Origin: Ureibacillus sp. FSL W7-1570
GTDB taxonomy: Bacteria > Bacillota > Bacilli > Bacillales_A > Planococcaceae
Direction of reading: 5' to 3'
DNA: 64,000 nt
Assembly (NCBI RefSeq): GCF_038593265.1
Contig: NZ_CP151979.1
Location: 3,045,001-3,109,000, forward strand
The position numbers were made by a program, and so were the translations under genes. The notes under the pieces were generated by a model. The model was not told where the DNA came from and did no database searches. It saw only the letters and a list, made by a program, of their open reading frames with translations. Below are positions 33,559 to 42,905 of the stretch, piece after piece; position 1 is the stretch's first letter, and each line of letters starts with the position of its first letter.

Positions 33559-34464
33559 GTGAAGAAGCGATGGCTAATACCGGTTTTTGCATCTTTCATG
33601 ATTTTTACATCACCCATCGTGGATGCGGAAGCGGCAACTACACAAGAATTAGTAGCAACAGCAAAACAATACATAGGGGTCCCATATGTATGGGGCGGCA
33701 CGACAACACAAGGATTTGATTGTTCCGGATTTACGCAGAAAGTATTCGCCGATTTGGGTTATCAAATCAACCGGACATCCGCAGCCCAATATGCACAAGG
33801 CACGCCCGTTTCAAAAGCAAATTTGCAGGTTGGGGATCTCGTATTCTTTAATACGTCCGGAAATGGCGTTTCCCATGTAGGGATTTACATCGGGAACAAT
33901 CAGTTTATCAATTCTTCTTCAAGCAAAGGGGTCAGCATTGCTTCATTGGATAACAGTTACTGGAAGAGCCGTTATGTTGGAGCAAAACGCATCGTGGATT
34001 TCTCAAAAGCGGCTCCTGAAGTGAAACCGGCAGCGGTCGATTTCAGCTTCTATGCTTCCCGCGAGAAAGTGGCTTTGCGCTTGGCGGAAGGGTTGGGCCT
34101 TGATACTTCCAATACCAATTCGCCATTCGTCGATATCAAACCGACCGATTCAGTGGCTGGGGCCGCAACAGCCCTTCATCAATTGAAAATCTTTGAGGGG
34201 AATGAGCAAGGAAAATTCAATCCGAATTCTCCGATCACCCGCGCACAAATGGCCAAAGTGCTTGTAGTGGCTTTCAACTTGCAACCGACTGGCAAAGCGG
34301 TGCAATTCCATGATGTACCTCAAAATCATTGGGCTTATGATTATATTACGATTTTGGCGCAGCATGGCATTACCATCGGAAAAGGCAATGGCTTGTACGG
34401 ACCGAACGATTATGTGACGCTTACTCAGTTGGAGACTTTCTTAAGCCGCGCAACGAATCGATAA
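33559..34464 (+). CDS. NlpC/P60 endopeptidase with C-terminal SLH domains (copy 2)
   Basis: A 301-residue paralogue of the gene at 29583 with the same layout. Signal peptide (~1-24, ending AEA); NlpC/P60 domain with GFDCSGFTQKVFADLG (catalytic Cys) and LQVGDLVFFNTSGNGVSHVG (His); then SLH-type repeats (FNPNSPITRAQMAKVLVVAF; WAYDYITILAQHGITIGK). The start is GTG 33559, nine bases after GAAGGAGG; an in-frame ATG at 33481 overlaps the conserved upstream element and has no ribosome site. It is expected to trim peptidoglycan peptides at the cell surface, in partnership with or redundantly to copy 1. Confidence 0.88.
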   Translation: MKKRWLIPVFASFMIFTSPIVDAEAATTQELVATAKQYIGVPYVWGGTTTQGFDCSGFTQKVFADLGYQINRTSAAQYAQGTPVSKANLQVGDLVFFNTSGNGVSHVGIYIGNNQFINSSSSKGVSIASLDNSYWKSRYVGAKRIVDFSKAAPEVKPAAVDFSFYASREKVALRLAEGLGLDTSNTNSPFVDIKPTDSVAGAATALHQLKIFEGNEQGKFNPNSPITRAQMAKVLVVAFNLQPTGKAVQFHDVPQNHWAYDYITILAQHGITIGKGNGLYGPNDYVTLTQLETFLSRATNR

Positions 34465-34524
34465 TATAGGCATTTAAAGCGCCATAATGGCAAGAATTTC
34501 TGTAATTTTACAAAAGATTCCACA

Positions 34525-34596
34525 ATTGATGCATTGCTCGGAAAGGGAGGGACAGTTCGCTTTCAAATGATTCCTTTCCCGCAGCAATGCTTCAAT
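34525..34596. other. Long imperfect inverted repeat
   Basis: GCATTGCTCGGAAAGG (34531-34546) pairs with CCTTTCCCGCAGCAATGC (34573-34590), with ATTGA/TTCAAT extending the stem. There is no T-run, so its role is unclear; it lies between copy 2 of the NlpC/P60 and amidase genes. Confidence 0.5.
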
Positions 34597-34824
34597 TTGG
34601 CTTGTTTGCGGAAAATTATTCCATGATTCATCCAAAGAGATTCCGATCCGTATAGAAACCAGCAATTTTTATCAACCGGAAAGAAAATTAACAAAAACTA
34701 CTAATTATCTGTTGCTTTATCATTAAAAAATGAAAAATGCCTTTAAATCACATCGAAAAAGTGCTATTTTTGGAAATACCAGTTACTATTTTGTACGAAT
34801 TTGGAAGGGGGAGTTGGAAACGAA

Positions 34825-36279
34825 ATGTTTTTGAAAAAATTCGGCTTCTTATGTGCATTATTGTCGCTTGTAATGATGGCGGCATTCAGTACGGAAGCAT
34901 CCGCGAGTCAACGGTTTGCCGACGTTCCTGCAACGCATGAAGCCTATCAACCAATCAATTATTTGGCGGATCGGGGCATCATTAAAGGCTATAACGAAAA
35001 TGGAAAGCAAGTGTTCAAGTTATATAACTCTGTCACTCGTGGACAAGCCGCAAAAATGGTTGTGCTGGGTGCAGGTTATCAACCGCTGAAAGTTTCGCAA
35101 TCTTCCTTTGTGGACGTCAATCCGAAAACAGATCCTGAATTATCGGGATTTGTGGAAAGAGCGGCCAGTCTGGGGCTTTTCAACACTTCCAATAAACGGT
35201 TCAATCCGTATGCCCCGCTTACCCGTGGAGAAATGAGCATGGCGGTGGCAAAGGCATTCAAATTGGATGTGAACAAATATGCGTCTTATCCGTCGCCATT
35301 CTGTGACATTCCAACCAACCATCCGTATTTTAAATATATAAATGCCTTATACTACAATGGAATTGCCCAAGGAAGCAACGGAAAATTCAATCCGGACAGC
35401 TATTTGACAAGAATGCAATTCTCCTTGTTGGTGGCACGGGCCATGAACGCCCAATTCCGTCTGGATGTGAAACCGGTGACGGGCCAAAATCCATGCCAGC
35501 ATCAAACGGCTCCTGAAAGAACGGATACCATTGGACGCGCGACGGTGAATGATTTGAATGTCCGGAGTGCGGCGAATGCAAGTTCCTCCATTATCGGAAA
35601 ATTGAATCGCGGCGATGAAGTGTACGTCATTTCCATTGATGGTTGGTGGGCCAAAGTGAACTATAAAGGTTCCGTCGGCTATGTGCATAAAACGTATTTG
35701 AAATTGATCAACCAAAGCGGAACGGCCGTGAAAAACCGGATTATCGTGATTGATCCAGGACATGGCGGAAAGGATCCGGGGGCAGTAAACGGCAGTTATG
35801 CGGAAAAACGCATCGCTCTGGCGGTGGCCAGCACGGTGAAACAAAAGTTGGAAAGAGATGGCGCGGTGGTGTATATGACGCGCGAAGGGGATACATATCC
35901 TACATTGCAGGATCGGGTGGATTTTGCTCAAGGGAAATATGCTGAAATGTTCGTAAGCATTCATGTCAATTCCTCATCCAGTTCCAGCGCCAAGGGAACG
36001 GAAACGTATTACAGCATTACCGCAAATGATAATGAACTCGAAGACAAAGCGCTTGCGACAAACATCAATAACGAGATTGTGAAGCAGGCGGATATGGTGA
36101 ATCGTGGAGTGAAACGCGAGGATTATTACGTGATCCGCCACTCGGTCTTCCCGTCGGTGCTTGTCGAGTTGGGCTTCATTACGAATAATGAGGACCTCTC
36201 CAAACTGGTCAACAGCAACTATCAAGAGATTTTTGGAAACGCGATTTATCAAGGAATCGTCAATTATTATAGTAATTAA
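34825..36279 (+). CDS. SLH-SH3b-N-acetylmuramoyl-L-alanine amidase (copy 2)
   Basis: A 484-residue paralogue of the amidase at 30824. Signal peptide ~1-27; three SLH domains ~28-215 (FNPYAPLTRGEMSMAVAKAF; PDSYLTRMQFSLLVARAM); one SH3 domain ~240-300 (LNVRSAANASSSIIGKLN), where copy 1 has three; and Amidase_3 ~305-484 with IDPGHGGKDPGA, EKRIALAVA, SIHVNSS and VLVELGFITN, so all zinc ligands and the catalytic Glu are kept. The HKTYLKLINQSG linker is identical in both copies. ATG 34825 follows GGGGGAG. The loss or gain of two SH3 domains is the main difference between copies. Confidence 0.9.
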   Translation: MFLKKFGFLCALLSLVMMAAFSTEASASQRFADVPATHEAYQPINYLADRGIIKGYNENGKQVFKLYNSVTRGQAAKMVVLGAGYQPLKVSQSSFVDVNPKTDPELSGFVERAASLGLFNTSNKRFNPYAPLTRGEMSMAVAKAFKLDVNKYASYPSPFCDIPTNHPYFKYINALYYNGIAQGSNGKFNPDSYLTRMQFSLLVARAMNAQFRLDVKPVTGQNPCQHQTAPERTDTIGRATVNDLNVRSAANASSSIIGKLNRGDEVYVISIDGWWAKVNYKGSVGYVHKTYLKLINQSGTAVKNRIIVIDPGHGGKDPGAVNGSYAEKRIALAVASTVKQKLERDGAVVYMTREGDTYPTLQDRVDFAQGKYAEMFVSIHVNSSSSSSAKGTETYYSITANDNELEDKALATNINNEIVKQADMVNRGVKREDYYVIRHSVFPSVLVELGFITNNEDLSKLVNSNYQEIFGNAIYQGIVNYYSN

Positions 36280-36394
36280 TGTGGGTGGGCTGCCTGAAGA
36301 GATGAAAGCTTTTTGGGCGGCTCATTCTTTTTATTGCTTTGGGATTGCGGGGGGAATTCTTTAGGGCAACAATGGGAAATTTGGCTTTGTAGCG

Positions 36395-37345
36395 GAATCA
36401 GTGCATCAATCCGCCATGCTGATGAAGAAATCCGCCACAGTCCAAGAACAATCCGCCAAATGAAAATTTAAGGCGTCACAAAAGAAGCATATCCGCCGAA
36501 TCAGGGAACAAATCCGCCATGCTGATGAAGAAATCCGCCAAAGTTCAAGGAAAATCCGCCAAACGAAAAATTGAGGCTTCATAAAAGAAGGAAAACCGCC
36601 AAATTTGGGAACAAATCCGCCATGCTGATGAAGAAATCCGCCAAAATCCAAGAAAAATCCGCCAAATGAAAAATTGAGGCTTCATAAAAGAAGGAAATCC
36701 GCCAAATTTGGGAACAAATCCGCCATTCTAATGAGAAAATCCGCCACAGTCCAAGAACAATCCGCCAAACGAAAAATTGAGGCTTCATAAAAGAAGGGAA
36801 TCCGCCAAATTTGGGAACAAATCCGCCATGCTGATGAAGAAATCCGCCAAAGTCCAAGGAAAATTCGCCAAATGAAAAATTGAGGCTTCATAAAAGAAGG
36901 GAATCCGCCAAATTTGGGAACAAATCCGCCATTCTAATGAGAAAATCCGCCACAGTCCAAGAACAATCCGCCAAACGAAAAATTGAGGCTTCATAAAAGA
37001 AGGAAAACCGCCAAATTTGGGAACAAATCCGCCATGCTGATGAAGAAATCCGCCAAAGTTCAAGGAAAATCCGCCAAACGAAAAATTGAGGCTTCATAAA
37101 AGAAGGAAATCCGCCAAATTTGGGAACAAATCCGCCATGCTGATGAAGAAATCCGCCAAAGTTCAAGGAAAATCCGCCAAACGAAAAATTGAGGCTTCAT
37201 AAAAGAAGGAAATCCGCCAAATTTGGGAACAAATCCGCCATTCTAATGAGAAAATCCGCCACAGTCCAAGAACAATCCGCCAAATGAAAATTTAAGGCGT
37301 CGCAAAATAAGCATACCCGCCGAATCTGGGCATAAATGTCCCAAA
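36395..37345. repeat. Higher-order 103-bp tandem array made of AATCCGCC modules
   Basis: About nine copies of a unit of 103 bp. Each comprises three 21-bp modules starting AATCCGCC and one 40-bp module with GAGGCTTCATAAAAGAAGG. The latter recurs at about 36571, 36674, 36777, 36880, 36983, 37086 and 37189. The outermost copies are variants (AAGGCGTCACAAAAGAAGC at the left, AAGGCGTCGCAAAATAAGC at the right). Two module variants (CATGCTGATGAAGA and CATTCTAATGAGAA) alternate irregularly. Because 103 is not a multiple of three, the reading frame rotates with each copy, so it is not coding. Confidence 0.92.
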
Positions 37346-37535
37346 CCCATAAGAAAATTCGCCAATCCAAAAACTCCCGTATTCACAAAAACTGATCTGC
37401 CATTAATAAATCCAAATATGGAATGGCACTGGCCAAGACTTTCGTTTACAATGTACAAAGTAGAGAGAATTTGCAAAAAACACGGTTTATTGTCGATTTT
37501 CACGGAAAACAAATGCTTAGTATTGGGGTAATACG

Positions 37536-38960
37536 ATGGTATTTAGTAGCTTAGTGTTCTTATATTTATTTTTGCCGTTAGTCATTATCGCTTATTTCAT
37601 TTCTCCAAAATATTTCCGCAATATGGTGTTGTTGATTGCGAGTTTGTTTTTCTATGCCTGGGGAGAGCCGAAATACGTTTTTTTGATGCTGATTTCCATT
37701 TTGGTGAACTATGTGATGGGGATTGTCATCGATCAAACGCCTCCTTCCGCGAAAAAGAAGCGGTTGTTGATACTGACGCTGATCGTGAATATTGCGATTT
37801 TGGGCTATTACAAATACGCGGGTTTCTTTATCGGCATATGGGAAGACCTGTTTCATGTCGACATTGAATTCGAGGAAGTTCCGCTTCCAATCGGGATTTC
37901 CTTCTATACCTTCCAAGCCATGAGCTATATCATCGACGTGTACAGGCAGGAAGTGAAGGCGCAGCGGAGCCTCACCGATTTGTCCCTGTTTATTTCCCTG
38001 TTTCCTCAGCTCGTTGCAGGGCCGATTGTGCGTTATCAGACGATTGCCGAGCAAATCAAGCGACGGATCATTAAAAATGAAGATTTAATGATCGGGACGC
38101 GCAGATTTATTCAAGGGTTGGCGAAAAAAGTGCTGATCGCCAATCCAATGGGGGCTGTGGCGGATTATTGTTTTGCCCTTTCCGGCGACAACTTGACGAC
38201 GGGGACGGCTTGGTTGGGCATCCTGGCTTATACGCTGCAAATCTACTTTGATTTCTCCGGATACAGCGACATGGCGATCGGACTGGCGCGCATTTTCGGA
38301 TTCAAGTTTTTGGAAAACTTCAATTATCCGTACATCAGCCAATCCATTACGGAGTTTTGGCGTCGTTGGCACATTTCGTTAAGCCAATGGTTCAGGGATT
38401 ATGTGTATTTCCCGTTAGGCGGAAGCCGCGTCGATGCCCAATGGAAAGTCTACCGGAATTTGTTGGTCGTGTGGACTTTGACCGGATTTTGGCATGGTGC
38501 CAGCTGGACGTTCATGGCATGGGGGTTCTACTACGGCGTGTTGATCTGTTTGGAAAAATGGGTGGTCTTGAAATGGCTCGATAACATCCCCCGAGTGTTG
38601 CGCCATGTGTATGTGCTGTTGATTGTCATGATCGGCTGGGTCTTTTTCCGGGCGGATGATTTTGCTTATTCCTTTAATTACATCAAAACCATGTTCTTCT
38701 TGAAAGACGTTCCATTATATGATTATCGAACATTGCTGGTTCTGAATGATTATGGCCTTTATTATGTGGCGGGCATCCTCTTCTCAATCCCGGTTTATCA
38801 ATGGTATGCAAAATGGAGTGAACAAAAAGCGCAAGAAAACAACGGCTTTTATGTGTCGCTCCGGATTGTCCAAACCGCTTACTATTTATTGATTGTGTTC
38901 ATCGTGACGATGTTTTTGGTGAATTCAACGCATAATCCGTTTATTTATTTCAGATTCTAG
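37536..38960 (+). CDS. MBOAT-family O-acyltransferase (AlgI/PatA-like)
   Basis: A 474-residue multi-spanning membrane protein of the MBOAT family. It has PLPIGISFYTFQAMSYIIDV, FPQLVAGPIVRY, FWRRWHISLSQWFRDYVYFP and LTGFWHGASWTFMAWGFYYG with the conserved catalytic His. Such proteins pass acetyl groups across the membrane for polysaccharide O-acetylation. The next gene encodes a DHHW/SGNH-type extracellular partner, giving the two-part system known from alginate (AlgI/AlgX/J) and, in Bacillus anthracis, PatA/PatB acetylation of the SLH-binding wall polysaccharide. The polysaccharide target is inferred from its position in the SLH/CsaB region. Confidence 0.88.
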   Translation: MVFSSLVFLYLFLPLVIIAYFISPKYFRNMVLLIASLFFYAWGEPKYVFLMLISILVNYVMGIVIDQTPPSAKKKRLLILTLIVNIAILGYYKYAGFFIGIWEDLFHVDIEFEEVPLPIGISFYTFQAMSYIIDVYRQEVKAQRSLTDLSLFISLFPQLVAGPIVRYQTIAEQIKRRIIKNEDLMIGTRRFIQGLAKKVLIANPMGAVADYCFALSGDNLTTGTAWLGILAYTLQIYFDFSGYSDMAIGLARIFGFKFLENFNYPYISQSITEFWRRWHISLSQWFRDYVYFPLGGSRVDAQWKVYRNLLVVWTLTGFWHGASWTFMAWGFYYGVLICLEKWVVLKWLDNIPRVLRHVYVLLIVMIGWVFFRADDFAYSFNYIKTMFFLKDVPLYDYRTLLVLNDYGLYYVAGILFSIPVYQWYAKWSEQKAQENNGFYVSLRIVQTAYYLLIVFIVTMFLVNSTHNPFIYFRF

Positions 38961-38965
38961 GTGAT

Positions 38966-40147
38966 ATGATGAAAAAATTCGAATTGCTGTTGCCGATAAG
39001 TTTCTTCATCTTCATATTTGGCATGCTCATAGTGCACGTATGGATGCCGGACCGGGCAGTTTCCCAAATGGAGAACCGCAATTTGACAGTGCTGAATAAA
39101 CGGCCCGGATTGGAACAAATATTTTCTGGGGAATATTCGAAGCATCTTGAGGACTATTTCACCGACCAGTTTCCAAAGCGGGACGGCTGGATCAGAGAAT
39201 ACGTGCTGTTGCAAAGACATATGGGGAAATTGTATTTGAACGATAAATATTATCTTGCCGGAGATGGCTGGATTGCTGTATCGCCGGTGGTGGAAGTGGA
39301 GGAAGAAGCTGTCGAGAAGTTCGTTGATGAATTGTCCGGGCTTTCCCACGATTTGGCACAAGCCGGCATCCCGTTCACGTATTATTCATTCCCAGCCAAA
39401 GCCACATATATTTTGAAAGCTCCCGAGTTCATGCCAAAAGATGTGGGGCAGGAACAAAACCGGAAAGTTCATGAGCTGTTGAAGGAACGAAATGTAGATG
39501 AAGTTCGTCTAATGGATTATATGGATCCATCCATTCCTGTGGAAGAAATGTATTATAAAACGGACCACCATTGGACGATGAGAGGGGCGTATGCGGCATA
39601 TGAAGCGTTGATTGGCACGTTGAGCGAACGGATGGACGAATCTTTGTCCCCGTTCCCTTATGATGAGCGGAATACCGTATGTTTGAAAAATGAATTTTTG
39701 GGTTCTTGGAACAAAATCTTGGCGATGACGGTGGAAAATGATGATCATGTTTGTTACAATGAACCAATTGATTTTTCAGAGATATTGACCATTTATGAAA
39801 GAACGGCCACGAGGGAATATCAGGCGGATGTGGACAAGCTTTACGGAATCGCCAAAACTTATGAGGAATCAAGACCGGTCGAATACAGCGAGGGATACAG
39901 CCGCGATTTGATCGAATTGAATATCTATAATCAAAAGCCCCAAGTGGACAAGCATTTGGTGGTGATCAAGGATTCCTATTTCAACCCGATCCAACTGCTG
40001 GTGGCATCCCATTTCCGCCGATTGACCATCATTGATTTGCGCTATTTCGATAAGCCTTTGATCGACTATTTGAAGGAAATTCATCCGGATTATGTCCTAT
40101 TGGCCTATAATGACCGGAACCTGAATGTTTATCTAAAAAATGAATAA
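38966..40147 (+). CDS. DHHW/AlgX-type extracellular acetyltransferase partner (PatB-like)
   Basis: A 393-residue protein with one N-terminal membrane anchor (~6-27) and an extracellular SGNH-hydrolase-like domain. The signature YYKTDHHWTMRGAYAAYEAL near residues 192-211 defines the DHHW family, and VVIKDSYFNPIQLLVASHFR near 332 provides the Asp-Ser pair expected of the catalytic site. It probably transfers acetyl groups delivered by the MBOAT protein to a wall polymer. It starts five bases after the MBOAT stop with AGGTGAT overlapping the junction, so both are translated from one message. Confidence 0.82.
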   Translation: MMKKFELLLPISFFIFIFGMLIVHVWMPDRAVSQMENRNLTVLNKRPGLEQIFSGEYSKHLEDYFTDQFPKRDGWIREYVLLQRHMGKLYLNDKYYLAGDGWIAVSPVVEVEEEAVEKFVDELSGLSHDLAQAGIPFTYYSFPAKATYILKAPEFMPKDVGQEQNRKVHELLKERNVDEVRLMDYMDPSIPVEEMYYKTDHHWTMRGAYAAYEALIGTLSERMDESLSPFPYDERNTVCLKNEFLGSWNKILAMTVENDDHVCYNEPIDFSEILTIYERTATREYQADVDKLYGIAKTYEESRPVEYSEGYSRDLIELNIYNQKPQVDKHLVVIKDSYFNPIQLLVASHFRRLTIIDLRYFDKPLIDYLKEIHPDYVLLAYNDRNLNVYLKNE

Positions 40148-40498
40148 ATTGTCCGGCGGTACGTTTTCATAATCCGGGAACCTTGGCCCATACTGAAACT
40201 ATCGCCGGAATGGGATGAAATGTTTCTCCAATTCCGAATTCTGACCGGGGAATTGCGTTGCGGTTTCAAATCATGTAAAATGCATGAATGTGAATGAGGT
40301 TAGTGAGTAGGTGATTTGATTTTGGCGCTTTCTCCGCGCAAATCCAATATGGAATCTATTGATTTTTTAATAGAAATGTTTAATTTCATGGCGCTATCTT
40401 GTGCTATAATTACCTTTGATTTGCTGAAATAATAAAATACATAATGAAGAGAGGGAAAGGAAGAGCATCTGCAGGGAAATCGATGTTCGGGAAGTTAT
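40148..40498. other. Intergenic region before the polymerase gene
   Basis: About 350 bp without a gene. A TATAAT at about 40414-40419 could be the -10 box of the polymerase gene, with no convincing -35. No terminator for the acetylation pair is obvious. Confidence 0.4.
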
Positions 40499-41830
40499 AT
40501 GAAAGATAGGATAAAAGCGACGATTAACAATATAAATAAAATAGATACGTTCTCGCCATATTTCTTTTTGCCGTTTATTTTGATGGCTTACTTCGTCGTC
40601 AGTTTGTTTGATTTTTGGCGGTTCGATTTATTCAATGTGAGAAAATCGATTTGGCCGGCCGTGATTTTGTCGGTGGTTTGCTATTACATCGGCGTTTATG
40701 TGGTGGATCGCAAAAAATGGACATTGCCGACGTTCGGGTTGTCCAAGTTGAGCAAATATATCGTCCATTTTGTGGTGCTGTTGACGGCCATCGGATTGGT
40801 GGCGTATGTGATGATGATCGCCCAAGGGATGATCGGGCTTGAAGACGAGTCCGTGCGCCGGAATTTGGACCCGAAATTGAATTTCTTCAGCCACTTGTTG
40901 TGGTACGGGGTATTGCTGCTTCTTTCTTATAAAATGATCAAAGAAGAAACGATGACGTGGAAAAAGGCGATTGTGTACGCCATTTTATTTGCTGTGGTCA
41001 TGTTCCTGTTTTTATTGATGGGATATCGGACACCATTGGCATTGATGTTGTTTACAGGCATTATTGTATTCCATTATGTGGTGAAACGCGTCAAACTGAC
41101 TTGGTTCTTGACATTCCTCGCCGTTGTGGCCATTTCCTTTGCATTATTCGGGTTTGTGCGCGTGTTGATGGAAGATACGTCCAAGGAATTCAACATGCGG
41201 GATCAACCGGATCGTGAGCATTTGGAAGAAGAAGAGCTGGAGAAATTATTGACAGCTGAACAGCGCGTCAATGCGACGCCAAAATGGATCTTGGCATTGA
41301 ACGGCGAAATGGTCACTGGCCATATCGTGTTGAGTAAAATCATTGAGTATACTGAAAAAGAAGGCTATCTCAAAGGAGAAATCCATAAAGGCATTTTCAG
41401 TACCGTCTTGCCGGGAGAACAAATTTCTCCGCGCATGAAAGTGACAGAAGTGGTGAACTCATTAAGCGTGGAAGAAGGAAAATACATCACCCGCCCAGGC
41501 AGAACGACAACACCGACGTTTATCGGCCAATTGTTCCTGGATGGGGGATATGTGCTCGTGGCCATTGGCTTCCTGCTCTATGGAGCCATCGTATCCTTGC
41601 TTTATAATAAAATGAAACAAGCCGGAGTGAAAAGTTTCCATACAATCGCATATGCGTTTGTCATCACCTTGTTTACCGTTTCGATTCATACCGGATTGTT
41701 GGATTTGATCTTCATCCTGATGCTGGGATTTGTGATTCTTGCTTCTGCAATCAGTAAGACGGAGAAAGCGGAAGTGGGAATTGGCGCGGAGGCTTCTCTT
41801 GGAAGCACAAGAAGTTTATATGGGAAATGA
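40499..41830 (+). CDS. Oligosaccharide repeat-unit polymerase (Wzy/O-antigen polymerase-like)
   Basis: A 443-residue integral membrane protein with about 11 predicted segments and a long extracytoplasmic loop (~235-330, rich in charged residues, DREHLEEEELEKLL and GEQISPRMKVTEVVNSL). The architecture and the PTFIGQLFLDGGYVLVAIGF block before the last segments fit the repeat-unit polymerase family, which joins lipid-linked polysaccharide units outside the membrane. Its likely product is the SLH-binding secondary wall polysaccharide, judged from the acetylation genes upstream and csaB and the flippase downstream. Sequence identity within this family is low, so specificity cannot be inferred. 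Confidence 0.75.
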   Translation: MKDRIKATINNINKIDTFSPYFFLPFILMAYFVVSLFDFWRFDLFNVRKSIWPAVILSVVCYYIGVYVVDRKKWTLPTFGLSKLSKYIVHFVVLLTAIGLVAYVMMIAQGMIGLEDESVRRNLDPKLNFFSHLLWYGVLLLLSYKMIKEETMTWKKAIVYAILFAVVMFLFLLMGYRTPLALMLFTGIIVFHYVVKRVKLTWFLTFLAVVAISFALFGFVRVLMEDTSKEFNMRDQPDREHLEEEELEKLLTAEQRVNATPKWILALNGEMVTGHIVLSKIIEYTEKEGYLKGEIHKGIFSTVLPGEQISPRMKVTEVVNSLSVEEGKYITRPGRTTTPTFIGQLFLDGGYVLVAIGFLLYGAIVSLLYNKMKQAGVKSFHTIAYAFVITLFTVSIHTGLLDLIFILMLGFVILASAISKTEKAEVGIGAEASLGSTRSLYGK

Positions 41831-41934
41831 TGAAGTTTGAAATTGAGGCACCTTTCGAATGAAGCGATTCATTCGGGGGTGTTTTTTGTTTGGGAAAAAT
41901 TTATAGGGGCGCTTTTTTACATGGTATATGCGAG

Positions 41935-42300
41935 CGAGGGACGGTATCTAAGCGAGATTGGGGATTATGTGAGCAAGCATGGGTGGTATCCGAGCAAGAG
42001 AAGAAGTTATCCGAGCAAGAGAAGTTGCCATCCGTGCAAGAAGAGGAGTTATCCGAGCAAGCAGTGGTCGTATCCGAGCAAGCGGGGATGCCATCCGAGC
42101 AAGAGAAGGAGTTATCCGAGCAAGAGGGGATGCCATCCGAGCAAGAGAAGGAGCTATCCAAGCAAGATAAGAAGTTATCCGAGCAAGATAAGAAGTTATC
42201 CGAGCAAGAGAAGTTGCCATCCGTGCAAGAAGAGGAGTTATCCGAGCAAGCAGTGGTCGTATCCGAGCAAGAGGGGATGCCATCCGAACATGCGAAGAAG
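41935..42300. repeat. 21-bp array (ATCCGAGCAAGAGAAGTTGCC type)
   Basis: About 17 exact-period 21-bp units, each with (T/A)TCCGAGCAAG and a variable 10-bp tail. Tail types (AGAAGTTGCC, AAGAGGAGTT, CAGTGGTCGT, CGGGGATGCC, AGAAGGAGTT) recur in a mosaic, and a block of several units appears twice (near 42020 and 42210). It is the complement of the core at 18965-19222. Confidence 0.92.
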
Positions 42301-42735
42301 CCCATCCACACCAAAGAGCCCCCCATCCGCACGAAAAAAGAATGTATCCACACCAAAGAACTCCCCATCCGCACGAAATAAGAATGTATCCACACCAAAG
42401 AGCCCCCCATCCGCACGAAATAAGAATGTATCCACACCAAAGAGCCCCCCATCCGCACGAAAAAAGAATGTATCCACACCAAAGAACTCCCCATCCGCAC
42501 GAAATAAGAATGTATCCACACCAAAGAACTCCCCATCCGCACGAAAAAAGAATGTATCCACACCAAAGAACTCCCCATCCGCACGAAAAAAGAATGTATC
42601 CACACCAAAGAACTCCCCATCCGCACGAAAAAAGAATGTATCCACACCAAAGAGCCCCCCATCCACACGAAATAAGAATGTATCCACACCAAAGAGCCCC
42701 CCATCCGCACAAAAGAAGAATTCCTCCACCCCGAA
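42300..42735. repeat. 42-bp (2 x 21) array
   Basis: About ten copies of a 42-bp unit combining ATGTATCCACACCAAAGAAC-type and TCCCCATCCGCACGAAAAAAGA-type halves, directly continuing the 21-bp array. Copies differ by AACT/GCCC and AAA/TAA swaps only, so expansion is recent. Confidence 0.92.
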
Positions 42736-42737
42736 TC

Positions 42738-42832
42738 CCCCGCATAGCAAAAGCGAATCCCCCGCATAGCAAAAGCGAATCCCCCGCATAGCAAAAGCGA
42801 ATCCCCCGCATAGCAAAAGCGAATCCCCCTCA
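42738..42832. repeat. 22-bp array (CCCCCGCATAGCAAAAGCGAAT)
   Basis: Four nearly identical 22-bp copies follow the 42-bp array. The 22-bp step breaks the 21-bp rule seen elsewhere, and rotates the frame. Confidence 0.88.
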
Positions 42833-42863
42833 CTCAACCAAATCCCCATAACCCCCCTCAAAA

Positions 42864-42892
42864 CAAAAAAAGCACCTGGCTATTGCCAGGCG
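42864..42892 (-). terminator. CCAGGC-type terminator of the glucosaminidase gene
   Basis: CACCTGGC (42873-42880) pairs with GCCAGGCG (42885-42892); leftward it is followed by TTTTTTTGTTTTG. Confidence 0.8.
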
Positions 42893-42905
42893 CTTACACC
42901 AATCA

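Noticed and set aside
36406-37166. Series of 92-residue leftward frames
   Set aside because: Each is the same 103-bp repeat read in a rotating frame; they overlap each other at 103-bp steps and have no ribosome sites.
36395-37345. CRISPR array
   Set aside because: Repeats are contiguous modules without unique spacers, and no cas gene is nearby.
41837-42861. Long repeat-coded frames on both strands (up to 310 codons) over the 21/42/22-bp arrays
   Set aside because: Several frames on both strands are open at once because the units contain no stops. Products such as SEQ or PSARKKN repeats are side effects of DNA repeats, and the frames ignore the terminator at 42864.
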